29,252 bases of DNA, from NCBI GenBank assembly GCA_035510695.1, contig DATKGO010000008.1, forward strand, positions 1 through 29,252, in the 5' to 3' direction. The notes beneath the pieces are model-generated. The model worked only from the letters and a program-made list of their open reading frames with translations. It made no database searches and was not told the DNA's origin. The position numbers were made by a program, and so were the translations under genes. Source of the stretch: DAIDHK01 sp035510695 (lineage in GTDB: Bacteria > Patescibacteriota > Microgenomatia > Levybacterales > UBA12049). Below are positions 7,135 through 13,716 of the stretch, piece after piece. The first letter of the stretch is position 1; the number at the start of each line of letters is the position of its first letter.

Positions 7135-7325
7135 TAGTTGATGAGTATATCAGTAAATTTATAGAATAAATTTAATTGAAGAATAACTATAAATTAAGCT
7201 TAGATATATTCATCACAGGCCTTTGTCCAGATTTAAGGTTGATTGTGATTACATTCAATTATTATTTTTACCTTAGACGCCAACTTATTTTTTCGTTAAA
7301 ACGAAAAATCTGAGTTGGTTTTTTT
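7135..7325 (+). ncRNA. candidate structured leader RNA or small RNA ending in a terminator
   Basis: This gene-free stretch (the whole gap is 7034-7389) contains nested inverted repeats. TATAGTT (7133-7139) pairs with AACTATA (7185-7191) and encloses AAATTTA (7155-7161)/TAAATTT (7167-7173). A second domain pairs ATCACA (7212-7217) with TGTGAT (7244-7249) and, inside it, GGCCTT (7218-7223) with AAGGTT (7235-7240) using two G-U pairs. TAAGGT (7234-7239) can instead pair with ACCTTA (7270-7275). The RNA ends in a terminator at 7280-7325. I recognise no known riboswitch or small RNA family. It could be an attenuated mRNA leader or a free RNA of about 190 nt. No gene is seen in 7034-7099. Confidence 0.5.
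7280..7325 (+). terminator. intrinsic terminator inside the leader of the 148-aa gene
   Basis: Outer stem CCAACT (7280-7285) with AGTTGG (7313-7318), small internal loop, inner stem TTTTTCGT (7289-7296) with ACGAAAAA (7301-7308), loop TAAA, then seven T residues (7319-7325). It lies downstream of a strong promoter and 64 nt before a coding region, so it either ends a small RNA or attenuates the surface-protein gene. Confidence 0.75.
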
Positions 7326-7341
7326 GTGAAAAAAAGCGAAG

Positions 7342-7380
7342 CCCGCCTTCGTTGAAGCTTCGGCGGGTGAGAGGAGGTGA
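7342..7380 (+). promoter_or_regulatory. GC-rich hairpin followed by an anti-SD-matching Shine-Dalgarno
   Basis: CCCGCC (7342-7347) pairs with GGCGGG (7362-7367). Four bases later comes AGGAGGTGA (7372-7380), a full match to the usual 3' end of 16S rRNA, with 9 nt to the ATG at 7390. This is the only such strong ribosome-binding site in the window. It suggests high translation of the secreted protein, and the hairpin may protect the 5' end of a processed mRNA. Confidence 0.75.
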
Positions 7381-7389
7381 AAAATAAAT

Positions 7390-7836
7390 ATGAATAAATT
7401 AGCAGTAACAGCTGCATCAGCAGCTTTATTACTCGCGTCAGTCGTGCCAGCATTTGCAGCAAATAATGTTTACTCGATTGCTAATAGTGGAATAAATTTC
7501 TCTCAAGGTGGCAATATCCTTACAGGATATTCTGATTCCAATGGAAAAGTTGTCAATAAAGGAAAGGTAAATTCATCAAATACAGTGGTTTCAGTCGCTA
7601 ATAGTGGAGTAAATTTCTCTCGCGGCGGTTCTATTAGTACCAGTTACAATGCACCTACCGTTTCTAACGGAGCTGTAGTAAATGTTGGAGGTCGATCAGG
7701 ATCTACATCAAATACAGTAGTTTCTGTTGCCAATAGTGGAGGAAACTTCACAAGTGGAACAGGTACTATAACAACTGGAGGCTCCAGTTCAAATGGAGTT
7801 ATAGTTAACGTGGTAAATACACGTATCAACAATTAA
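7390..7836 (+). CDS. small secreted three-repeat protein, putative surface or fibre subunit
   Basis: A 148-aa protein. A classical signal peptide (positive MNK, hydrophobic core, AFA before the predicted cut after residue 23) is followed by three repeats, each centred on ANSGxNF (residues 31-37, 70-76 and 114-120), with periods of 39 and 44 aa. Each runs roughly as NxVxSxANSGxNFsxGgxI and then xGxVVNxG. There is no cysteine and no membrane anchor, and Gly, Ser, Asn and Val dominate, which fits stacked beta strands as in beta-helices or curli-like fibres; that is an inference. Repeats two and three are also alike at DNA level (7576 and 7708 on), so they duplicated fairly recently. The same ANSG/ANTG grammar is in the next gene. 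Family not recognised. Confidence 0.85.
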   Translation: MNKLAVTAASAALLLASVVPAFAANNVYSIANSGINFSQGGNILTGYSDSNGKVVNKGKVNSSNTVVSVANSGVNFSRGGSISTSYNAPTVSNGAVVNVGGRSGSTSNTVVSVANSGGNFTSGTGTITTGGSSSNGVIVNVVNTRINN

Positions 7837-7848
7837 TTTTTTATAGTT

Positions 7849-7888
7849 CTGGGGGAATTGCAATCCTGCTCTTCCCCCAGACAGGATT
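7849..7888 (+). promoter_or_regulatory. two interleaved hairpins between the two repeat-protein genes
   Basis: CTGGGGGAA (7849-7857) pairs perfectly with TTCCCCCAG (7872-7880). AATCCTG (7862-7868) pairs with CAGGATT (7882-7888). The two stems interleave and look mutually exclusive. No T run follows, so this is not a standard terminator. It may stabilise the 3' end of the upstream mRNA or control the weak AGGATT site ahead of the gene at 7907. Confidence 0.55.
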
Positions 7889-7906
7889 AAATAAATAATC
7901 AAATAA

Positions 7907-10105
7907 ATGAATGAATTTAAAAACAAGATTACTCAAACACTAGCTATATTTTTGATTTTTACGCTTTTGTTTGCCTACTCAGTGCCGTATAAAGTATTTG
8001 CGGATGGCGATGATGCGACACCCACCGATACTCAAACACAAACCGATACAAATACACCAACGCCGGATCAAACTACTCCTACGACGCCTCCATCAGATAC
8101 AGTTATTCCAACAGAGACAGGGTCTGCGGACACTGTCACACCGACCACAGCAGATGTAAGTCCAACCGAAATTTCAAATCAAAATATGCAAGTGGATGAT
8201 TCATCCGATACTCCCACACCTGATTCCACAATTGATAATTCAGCGGATATTTCAAACATTGCCACCGCGTCCGCGGATACAGGAGACAACAGTATTGATG
8301 CCACCTCTTCATCGTCAACGGCAACTGATGATCAAACGCAGGACAGCGATTCTTCTCAGTCTTCAAGTTCCGGTAATTCCAACAATTCTTCCGGCCAGAA
8401 TTCTTCATCTTCAAATATTACTACCGGTGATGCCACATCTTCGGTTGACACACAAAATATAGTCAATACTACTTCGATAAACTCACAAGTTGTTCGACAA
8501 ACGATTAATTTATTTGTTGACCAAAACGGAGATTTAAATTTATCTTCTCCTTCCACTTTGGCCAGTGATATCGTATCGGCACATCCTGATGATCCGGAAA
8601 TAAACGTTAAATTAACCGATATAAATAATTATACTTATCTTTCCAATACAATTATTTCAACTGCTAATTCCGGGAATAACCAAATTAATGTCGGTGGAGA
8701 CGCTGAGATTTCTACAGGTAATGCCTGTTCTTTGGTTTCTTTTTTAAACCAGGTTAATTTTACTATCATTAATTCGACAATTCATATAATTACGATTAAT
8801 GTTTTTGGAAATTTAAACGGCAACATTATTTTACCGGAAAATATTACTTCTGCTCCGACTGATTGTCCAGAGTGTAGTATTTCCGCGAATATAAATAATA
8901 CTGCAGTTGTAAATAATTCCGTCAACGCGAGTGCTGACAGCGGCGATAACAATCTAACGACGACAGATTCCAGTGCCAGTGGAAGCATTACTACCGGAAG
9001 CGCGCAAACGGCAGTAGACGCGCTAAATGTGGTAAATACAAACGCAAACAATGTTAATTTCGGTGGATTATATATTAATTTGTTTGGTACTTGGAACGGA
9101 AAATTCCTCGGCTGGAATAATTTAGATCCACAAAACGGAGGTGCTAGTTTGGCTTTGGAAAGCTTGACAGCGAATCAAACGTCGGATAGTACATCAAATA
9201 CTACATACAATATCAATAATACTGCCGTAGTTAATAATGACATTATTTCAAGTGCCAATACCGGGGGGAATACCATAAATGCCGCAAGTGGAGCTATCCA
9301 AACCGGAAATGCACTATCTGAAGTTTCTTTATTTAACTTTGTGAATTCAAATATTATTAATTCTTCAGGTTACTTCGGTTTCATTAATATTTTTGGTAAT
9401 TTGAATGGCGATATCGGTGGCGAAAATGAGTTTATTACGCCCATTTCGACACCGAATCCTGGGGATAATGGTGGAGATAACTCGGGCAGTTCGGGGTCGG
9501 GAAGTTCAAATTCGGATAAAGAAGATGGCGGAGCACTATCCTTGTCGCAGACTAACAATGTCGGAGATTATGTTTTTCCGGGGGATACGGTTACGGTTTT
9601 TCTAACCGGTAAAAATACGGGTACCGGGAAAGTCTATGGAGCAACTCTGACATTGCATCTCATGAAAGACGGAATAGATATGGGTGACCCCAGTTATTCA
9701 ATCGGTGATATTCCGGCAGGCGTTTCATTTTCTCTGACATCCGGATTGGTATTGTCCGAAAAAGCGGAACCCGGAGAATATATTTCGCATGCTGTTTTAA
9801 GCGGAACCACCGGTAATGATGACACAGGAGTTAGCGCCGGCAGTGACAGCAGTTTTCAGGTTAGACAAAACGGCACGTTTATATCAAATCTCAACGCTAC
9901 TTCGAACACTCCACCGCAATCAAAACCGCACAAATCGGTTTTGGGCTTATTGACCAGTAAAAAAATCTACGCGCACGATTCTTATTTAATACCTGTTCTA
10001 TGGATGTTTATCGTTATATTGGTGCTAATGAAGATAGTAAGAGACAGATCTAAATTGACAGCAGTTTGGTATTATGTAGCGAAGAGAAAAAGAAATAATA
10101 ATTAG
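7907..10105 (+). CDS. large membrane-anchored surface protein with four repeats and a CARDB-like domain
   Basis: A 732-aa protein. Residues 1-33 are a signal peptide; about 35-110 a Thr/Pro/Ser/Asp-rich linker; then four repeats of about 70 aa, each with an ADTGDN/ANSGNN/ADSGDN/ANTGGN core, an I(T/S/Q)TG(D/N/S)A motif, VxxxNxVN, and an end of the type INxFGxxNGxx. The first repeat is interrupted by a Ser/Asn-rich stretch. A Gly/Ser linker leads to a beta-sandwich near residues 545-655 (NVGDYVFPGDTVTVFLTGKN) resembling CARDB-type adhesion modules. A single membrane helix starts near 690 (YLIPVLWMFIVILVLMKIV), with a short basic cytoplasmic tail. So it is displayed outside and anchored at the C-terminus. 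It shares repeat grammar with the preceding small protein and may anchor or nucleate it. No strong ribosome-binding site. Function unknown. Confidence 0.88.
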   Translation: MNEFKNKITQTLAIFLIFTLLFAYSVPYKVFADGDDATPTDTQTQTDTNTPTPDQTTPTTPPSDTVIPTETGSADTVTPTTADVSPTEISNQNMQVDDSSDTPTPDSTIDNSADISNIATASADTGDNSIDATSSSSTATDDQTQDSDSSQSSSSGNSNNSSGQNSSSSNITTGDATSSVDTQNIVNTTSINSQVVRQTINLFVDQNGDLNLSSPSTLASDIVSAHPDDPEINVKLTDINNYTYLSNTIISTANSGNNQINVGGDAEISTGNACSLVSFLNQVNFTIINSTIHIITINVFGNLNGNIILPENITSAPTDCPECSISANINNTAVVNNSVNASADSGDNNLTTTDSSASGSITTGSAQTAVDALNVVNTNANNVNFGGLYINLFGTWNGKFLGWNNLDPQNGGASLALESLTANQTSDSTSNTTYNINNTAVVNNDIISSANTGGNTINAASGAIQTGNALSEVSLFNFVNSNIINSSGYFGFINIFGNLNGDIGGENEFITPISTPNPGDNGGDNSGSSGSGSSNSDKEDGGALSLSQTNNVGDYVFPGDTVTVFLTGKNTGTGKVYGATLTLHLMKDGIDMGDPSYSIGDIPAGVSFSLTSGLVLSEKAEPGEYISHAVLSGTTGNDDTGVSAGSDSSFQVRQNGTFISNLNATSNTPPQSKPHKSVLGLLTSKKIYAHDSYLIPVLWMFIVILVLMKIVRDRSKLTAVWYYVAKRKRNNN

Positions 10106-10671
10106 TTTGTAGATATATAAGGATTTTTGATTAGCCTCATATTTGCAATCGGCCAGTAAACAAAATAGGATTTTCCTACAACTGCTTCAAATTTTACAAA
10201 GCCAAATGTTCGCGAGTCCGAACTCATAGGGCGATTGTCTCCCATCACGAAATAATTATCAGCAGGGACTGTCACCGGATCGTCGTCTTTAAGAAATGCG
10301 CCGCCGTAGGATTTGACGTCACTTGCCAAATAGGCACTTTCATTTAATTTTTCATTATTGATATATACAAATCCGTCGTGAAGTGACACTGTGTTGCCGG
10401 GTAAACCGATTATACGTTTAATGTAATCTTTATCCGGCGCATCCGGCGCTTGAAAAACGATCACATCTCCACGCTGTAGTTTATTCATTCTCAGGGTTAT
10501 GATATTCGTCAGGACGTATTCACCGTCTTTATAAGTAGGGAACATTGAAATACCGTCAACTTGAAAAGGGCGAAAAAGAAAAATATAGATAATTAAAAAA
10601 ATTGAAGCTGCAAGAATAAGAGTCTGAAAACTGTCGGCTAAAAATGTCCAAATGAATTTTAGAATTCCCAT
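10102..10671 (-). CDS. lepB: signal peptidase I
   Basis: A 189-aa S26-family protease anchored by one N-terminal membrane helix (residues about 16-33), with the active site outside. The catalytic Ser42 is in DGISMFPT, the general base Lys85 in YIKRIIGLPGN, and the family block MGDNRPMSSDSR is near residue 143. It removes Sec signal peptides, such as the AxA-type sites of the two secreted proteins beside it. Its 3' end overlaps the surface-protein stop codon by 4 nt, convergently. A TTGACA box lies 17 nt upstream of a weak -10 (GAAAAT) that ends 6 nt before the ATG. Confidence 0.95.
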   Translation of the reverse strand: MGILKFIWTFLADSFQTLILAASIFLIIYIFLFRPFQVDGISMFPTYKDGEYVLTNIITLRMNKLQRGDVIVFQAPDAPDKDYIKRIIGLPGNTVSLHDGFVYINNEKLNESAYLASDVKSYGGAFLKDDDPVTVPADNYFVMGDNRPMSSDSRTFGFVKFEAVVGKSYFVYWPIANMRLIKNPYISTN

Positions 10672-10677
10672 TGTTTA

Positions 10678-10728
10678 ATTTTCCTTTATTCGAGCATATT
10701 TGTCAATTGGACAAGTTTTTGTTAAGAT
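10678..10728. promoter_or_regulatory. overlapping divergent promoters of lepB and tRNA-Val
   Basis: Plus strand: TTGTCA (10700-10705), 17 nt, TAAGAT (10723-10728) preceded by TGT, for the tRNA. Minus strand: TTGACA (10706-10701), 17 nt, GAAAAT (10683-10678), for lepB. The two -35 boxes are essentially the same bases read in opposite directions, so polymerase probably binds only one at a time. Confidence 0.5.
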
Positions 10729-10751
10729 TGAAGCGTCAGATTGGCAAATTA

Positions 10752-10825
10752 GGACTTGTAGCTCAGCTGGTTAGAGCGCTTCATTCACATTGAAGAGGTC
10801 AGAGGTTCGAATCCTCTCAAGTCCA
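10752..10825 (+). tRNA. tRNA-Val(CAC)
   Basis: A complete cloverleaf: acceptor GGACTTG/CAAGTCC, D arm GCTC/GAGC, anticodon stem CTTCA/TGAAG with loop TTCACAT (anticodon CAC at 10786-10788), T arm AGAGG-TTCGAAT-CCTCT, discriminator A. The CCA end is not encoded (CAT follows), so it needs CCA-adding enzyme. It reads GUG codons. Confidence 0.95.
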
Positions 10826-10830
10826 CATTT

Positions 10831-11746
10831 TTATTGAGCCATTAAAGCGTTGATGTCTGCAGAGAGGATTGTGTAAGCGTCGGCGGAAATGGTTCTCGTT
10901 TGATTTGCCGCCTTCAAAATACTTTCCGCCAATTTTAAAGTTGCCTTCATTAATATTTTGTTTTTGTGTTTATAATTTTCTTCTGCTGTCTTTACCAATG
11001 TTGTTAAGGATTCGTAGGAGAAAATGTTTATTTTTTTCAATTTATACAGATTGGATATATCTGAAAGCGTTGAGTCAAAAGTAGTAACAGTAACATCTTC
11101 CATAGAAGAGACTTGGTCTTTTTTATATTCCAATGTGAACTGTTTGGTATAACTATTCCCTACTACCCCCGAAAATGTTTTTAGTGAAGCAGTACCATTC
11201 GTCTGCAAAGTCTCGGTATTCATAGTATAAGTCACGGGTTTAATTGCAGATAAAGTAATCTTAAAATTGTTATCATTTGGTTTTGCTAGAAGAAAAGTAT
11301 TTACGCCAATTCCCGCACTTGCGCCGTAATTATTGATGGGAGGTTCATACTGAGAAGTGCCGCCGGGGATGGAATTACCACTATCGTCAGTGACTGAAAT
11401 TTTTACACTTGGGTTAGTGACTATTGTGATATAGCTTAGGTCAGATTGAGTCGGAGTAAATTGATCCTAAATTTCCCCACACAATATTATCTGGAAAGAT
11501 ATTGATAGAACAAGGTTCTCCGTTTAAGAAAATATCAAGCGCATTATTTGCTACATTTACATTTGCATGATTACATATTGGTTCATTTGATAAGTTAAAT
11601 GATGTCCATCCGCTTGGGAAAGAATTATATTGATTATTAAAATCATCTTCAAATATAGTTGATGCATAAGCTTTGATATCGTTTACTTGTATATAAATAA
11701 ATATCAATAAAATATAAACTAAGATTTTTAACATTGAATACTTCAT
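10831..11746 (-). pseudogene. broken secreted protein gene (frameshifted)
   Basis: Two open frames on the minus strand overlap in different registers. The upstream one (11746-11441, 101 aa) has a signal peptide and then IFEDDFNN...SGW, which resembles the start of a concanavalin/laminin-G-like domain. The downstream one is open from 11466 to 10831 (211 codons) without a start at its head and carries beta-rich sequence (SYITIVTNPSVKISVTDD) and a C-terminal helical part rich in Ala, Lys and Thr. A +1 shift near 11466 would join them. The lectin-like domain looks too short even after joining, so an internal deletion is also likely. The promoter is intact, suggesting recent decay, although a sequencing error cannot be excluded. 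A GTG at 11235 could start a shorter 134-aa product. Confidence 0.65.
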
Positions 11747-11753
11747 TAATTAC

Positions 11754-11783
11754 ATATTAAGTTTATTTTAAGAATTTTTTCAA
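11754..11783 (-). promoter_or_regulatory. promoter of the broken secreted gene
   Basis: Minus strand TTGAAA (11783-11778), 18-nt spacer and TAATAT (11759-11754), 7 nt before the ATG at 11746. Same leaderless spacing as other genes here. Confidence 0.5.
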
Positions 11784-11827
11784 GTAGTAAAACTGTGCTT
11801 TATTGTATATAATGTGGAGAAGTTATT

Positions 11828-12637
11828 ATGAAACTGTGTTTAATTTGTTCAAGAAAAGCTAAGGGTTCATTATGTATTAAGTGTGCTGATGATCCATTCC
11901 GGATGGAAAATTACAGAGATTTACTTGCGAAAAATAGGAATTATGATTTATTAAAAAAAACCTACACTAAAAAAATATCTGAGATAAAAGATTTGAACAC
12001 AGCTGATTTCTGGGACAATAGACTATTCAAAATCCAATCAATAGATGAACAAGATGGAATGGCGAAAGATAGGATTTTTACTACATTAAATTTTATTCCC
12101 AACAGAAAATTGAAAATATTGGATATTGGTGCAGGATATGGTTTCATTGAGGAAATTATACAGAAAAGGCATATTAAAGTGAAACTTTTTGGAAATGATA
12201 TTTCAGGAGCGGCTATAAATAATCTGAAAAAAAGATTTAGAGGAACTTTCAAAATTGAGTCAATATATAATATGAATTATAAAAATGATTATTTTGACGT
12301 AGTTTTATTATTAGAGGTATTAGAGCATATTCCGCCAAGTAGAACTTTGAAAATATTAAGCAAAATTAATAAATTAATTAAGAAAGATGGATATTTTATT
12401 CTTTCAGTTCCTATGAATGAAGGATTGGAATATATGAAAACAAATAAAAATGGTCATGTTAGAGTTTATACACGAGATATAATATTTTCTGAATTGAAAA
12501 TCTCAGGTTTTGAGGTTATTAATTATAAAGAATTCTATGCATTTAATAAGTTTTATTTTTTTAAAAAAATGTTAAGTAAACTATTATTAAATAGATGGAA
12601 GCCAAATAATATAGTTATTAAGGCAAAGAAAAAATGA
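11828..12637 (+). CDS. class I SAM-dependent methyltransferase with N-terminal zinc-ribbon-like Cys pairs
   Basis: A 269-aa protein. CLIC near residue 4 and CIKC near residue 16 form a short metal-binding knuckle. The Rossmann methyltransferase fold starts at about residue 93 with LDIGAGYG (SAM-binding motif I), then FGNDIS (acidic end of strand 2) and LLLEVLEHIPPSR (motif IV region), as in the methyltransferase 11/23 families. The end is very basic. Placed first in a glycan cluster and overlapping the next glycosyltransferase by 4 nt (ATGA), it probably methylates a sugar or a lipid-linked intermediate; the substrate is not deducible. TATAAT at 11808-11813 and a GGAG lie before the ATG. Confidence 0.85.
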   Translation: MKLCLICSRKAKGSLCIKCADDPFRMENYRDLLAKNRNYDLLKKTYTKKISEIKDLNTADFWDNRLFKIQSIDEQDGMAKDRIFTTLNFIPNRKLKILDIGAGYGFIEEIIQKRHIKVKLFGNDISGAAINNLKKRFRGTFKIESIYNMNYKNDYFDVVLLLEVLEHIPPSRTLKILSKINKLIKKDGYFILSVPMNEGLEYMKTNKNGHVRVYTRDIIFSELKISGFEVINYKEFYAFNKFYFFKKMLSKLLLNRWKPNNIVIKAKKK

Positions 12638-13716
12638 GAATTATCTTTTTTACCCGTTTATTTTATCCTCATATCGGTGGGGTGGAGAAACATGTCATGG
12701 AAGTTTCCCAAAGTCTTATTGCGAAAGGGCATGAGGTAACCATAATTACTGAAGATTTTATAGGTAAAAATACAGAATTTACCGATGAATATGTAAATAA
12801 CATTCATGTCTACCGTCTTCCGGTCGGGGAAGACGATTGGTTTAAAAAATTCAGAATTTGGTCTAAGCTTTGGAAACTTAGAAGGATAATTGAAAAAGCA
12901 GATGTCATTCACTGTCATGATGTTTTTTTCTGGTATTTACCGTTTTGGTTTTTAAATCCTTTTTTGCCGGTATATACCACCTTTCACGGTTACGAAAGTA
13001 CGCCGATTAAAAGAGGAGCGATACTGCAGCGAAAAATTGCCGAGAAATTGTCCAATGGAAATATTTGTATCGGAGACTTTATTTCCAAATGGTATGGCAC
13101 GAAGCCAACTATAGTCTGTTACGGCGGCGTTGAAACAGATGAAAAAAATGTCATGCTAAATTCATTTCAGCGTCCTCAAAAGATCCTGAAACAAGTTCAG
13201 GATGACAAGGTTAAGAAAAATGAAAAGGCAAAATATGACGCCGTATTTTGGGGAAGATTGGATGATCAAACAAGTATTCTTTCTTACATAAAAACAGTTG
13301 AGTTAGTAAGAAAAAAGATTCCCGATTTTTCGCTATTAACAATAGGTGACGGAAAATATAAAGAAGCAGTTAAAAGTGTAGGGAAAACCATTGATTTTCA
13401 AAATAATCCGAACAAATATCTATCTTTTGCCCACTATGCATTTGTTTCGCGATATTTATCCATGCTTGAAGCGATGATTGCTAAAAAATTAGTCTTTGCT
13501 TTTTATGATGATGAAATAAAAAAAGATTATTTAATGATGAGTCCGTTTGCCAAATACACAATCATTAAAGGAAGTCCTGAGGAAATGGTAAAATCAATTT
13601 TGTATTATAAAAATCATCCTAAAGAAGAAAAAGAAACGGTTGAAAAAGCTTATCAATGGGCTAAAAAACAAACATGGGATAAAGTTAGCGAAATATATTT
13701 AGAACTTTGGCATTAA
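12634..13716 (+). CDS. glycosyltransferase family 4 (GT-B fold)
   Basis: A 360-aa protein opening with IIFFTRLFYPHIGGVEKHV, the GT4 donor-side Gly loop, followed by DVIHCHDVFFW and TTFHGYE. The second Rossmann half starts around AVFWGRLDDQ, with the nucleotide-sugar region SMLEAMIAKK near residue 268. It should transfer a sugar from an activated donor to the growing lipid-linked glycan in the cytoplasm. A palindromic repeat (13149-13207) adds about 20 residues (VMLNSFQRPQKILKQVQDDK) in the linker between the two domains, where an extra loop would be tolerated. It is translationally coupled to the preceding methyltransferase and its end overlaps the convergent membrane protein gene by 32 nt. 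Confidence 0.9.
   Translation: MRIIFFTRLFYPHIGGVEKHVMEVSQSLIAKGHEVTIITEDFIGKNTEFTDEYVNNIHVYRLPVGEDDWFKKFRIWSKLWKLRRIIEKADVIHCHDVFFWYLPFWFLNPFLPVYTTFHGYESTPIKRGAILQRKIAEKLSNGNICIGDFISKWYGTKPTIVCYGGVETDEKNVMLNSFQRPQKILKQVQDDKVKKNEKAKYDAVFWGRLDDQTSILSYIKTVELVRKKIPDFSLLTIGDGKYKEAVKSVGKTIDFQNNPNKYLSFAHYAFVSRYLSMLEAMIAKKLVFAFYDDEIKKDYLMMSPFAKYTIIKGSPEEMVKSILYYKNHPKEEKETVEKAYQWAKKQTWDKVSEIYLELWH
13149..13207 (+). repeat. palindromic TGTCAT...ATGACA element, copy B, in the GT4 gene
   Basis: 59 nt, starting TGTCATGCTAAA and ending GGATGACA. Its hairpin, ATCCTGAA (13183-13190), loop ACAAG, TTCAGGAT (13196-13203), has a different stem sequence from copy A at 3579 but the same stem length and nearly the same loop. 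So the fold, not just the sequence, is kept. It is read in-frame. Confidence 0.8.

Noticed and set aside
7849..7888. H-type pseudoknot from the two interleaved stems
   Set aside because: The loop crossing the 9-bp stem would be a single nucleotide, which is sterically too short. The stems are better seen as alternatives.
8136..9605. Several open frames overlapping the 732-aa surface protein
   Set aside because: Compositional shadows of a Ser/Thr/Asn/Asp-rich repetitive gene. The main frame has a signal peptide, repeats and membrane anchor.
11466..11480. Slippery heptamer A-AAT-TTA just before the frame break in the secreted gene, suggesting programmed -1 frameshifting
   Set aside because: A -1 shift leads into the third frame, which stops soon. 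The downstream open frame needs +1, so the heptamer does not explain the gap.
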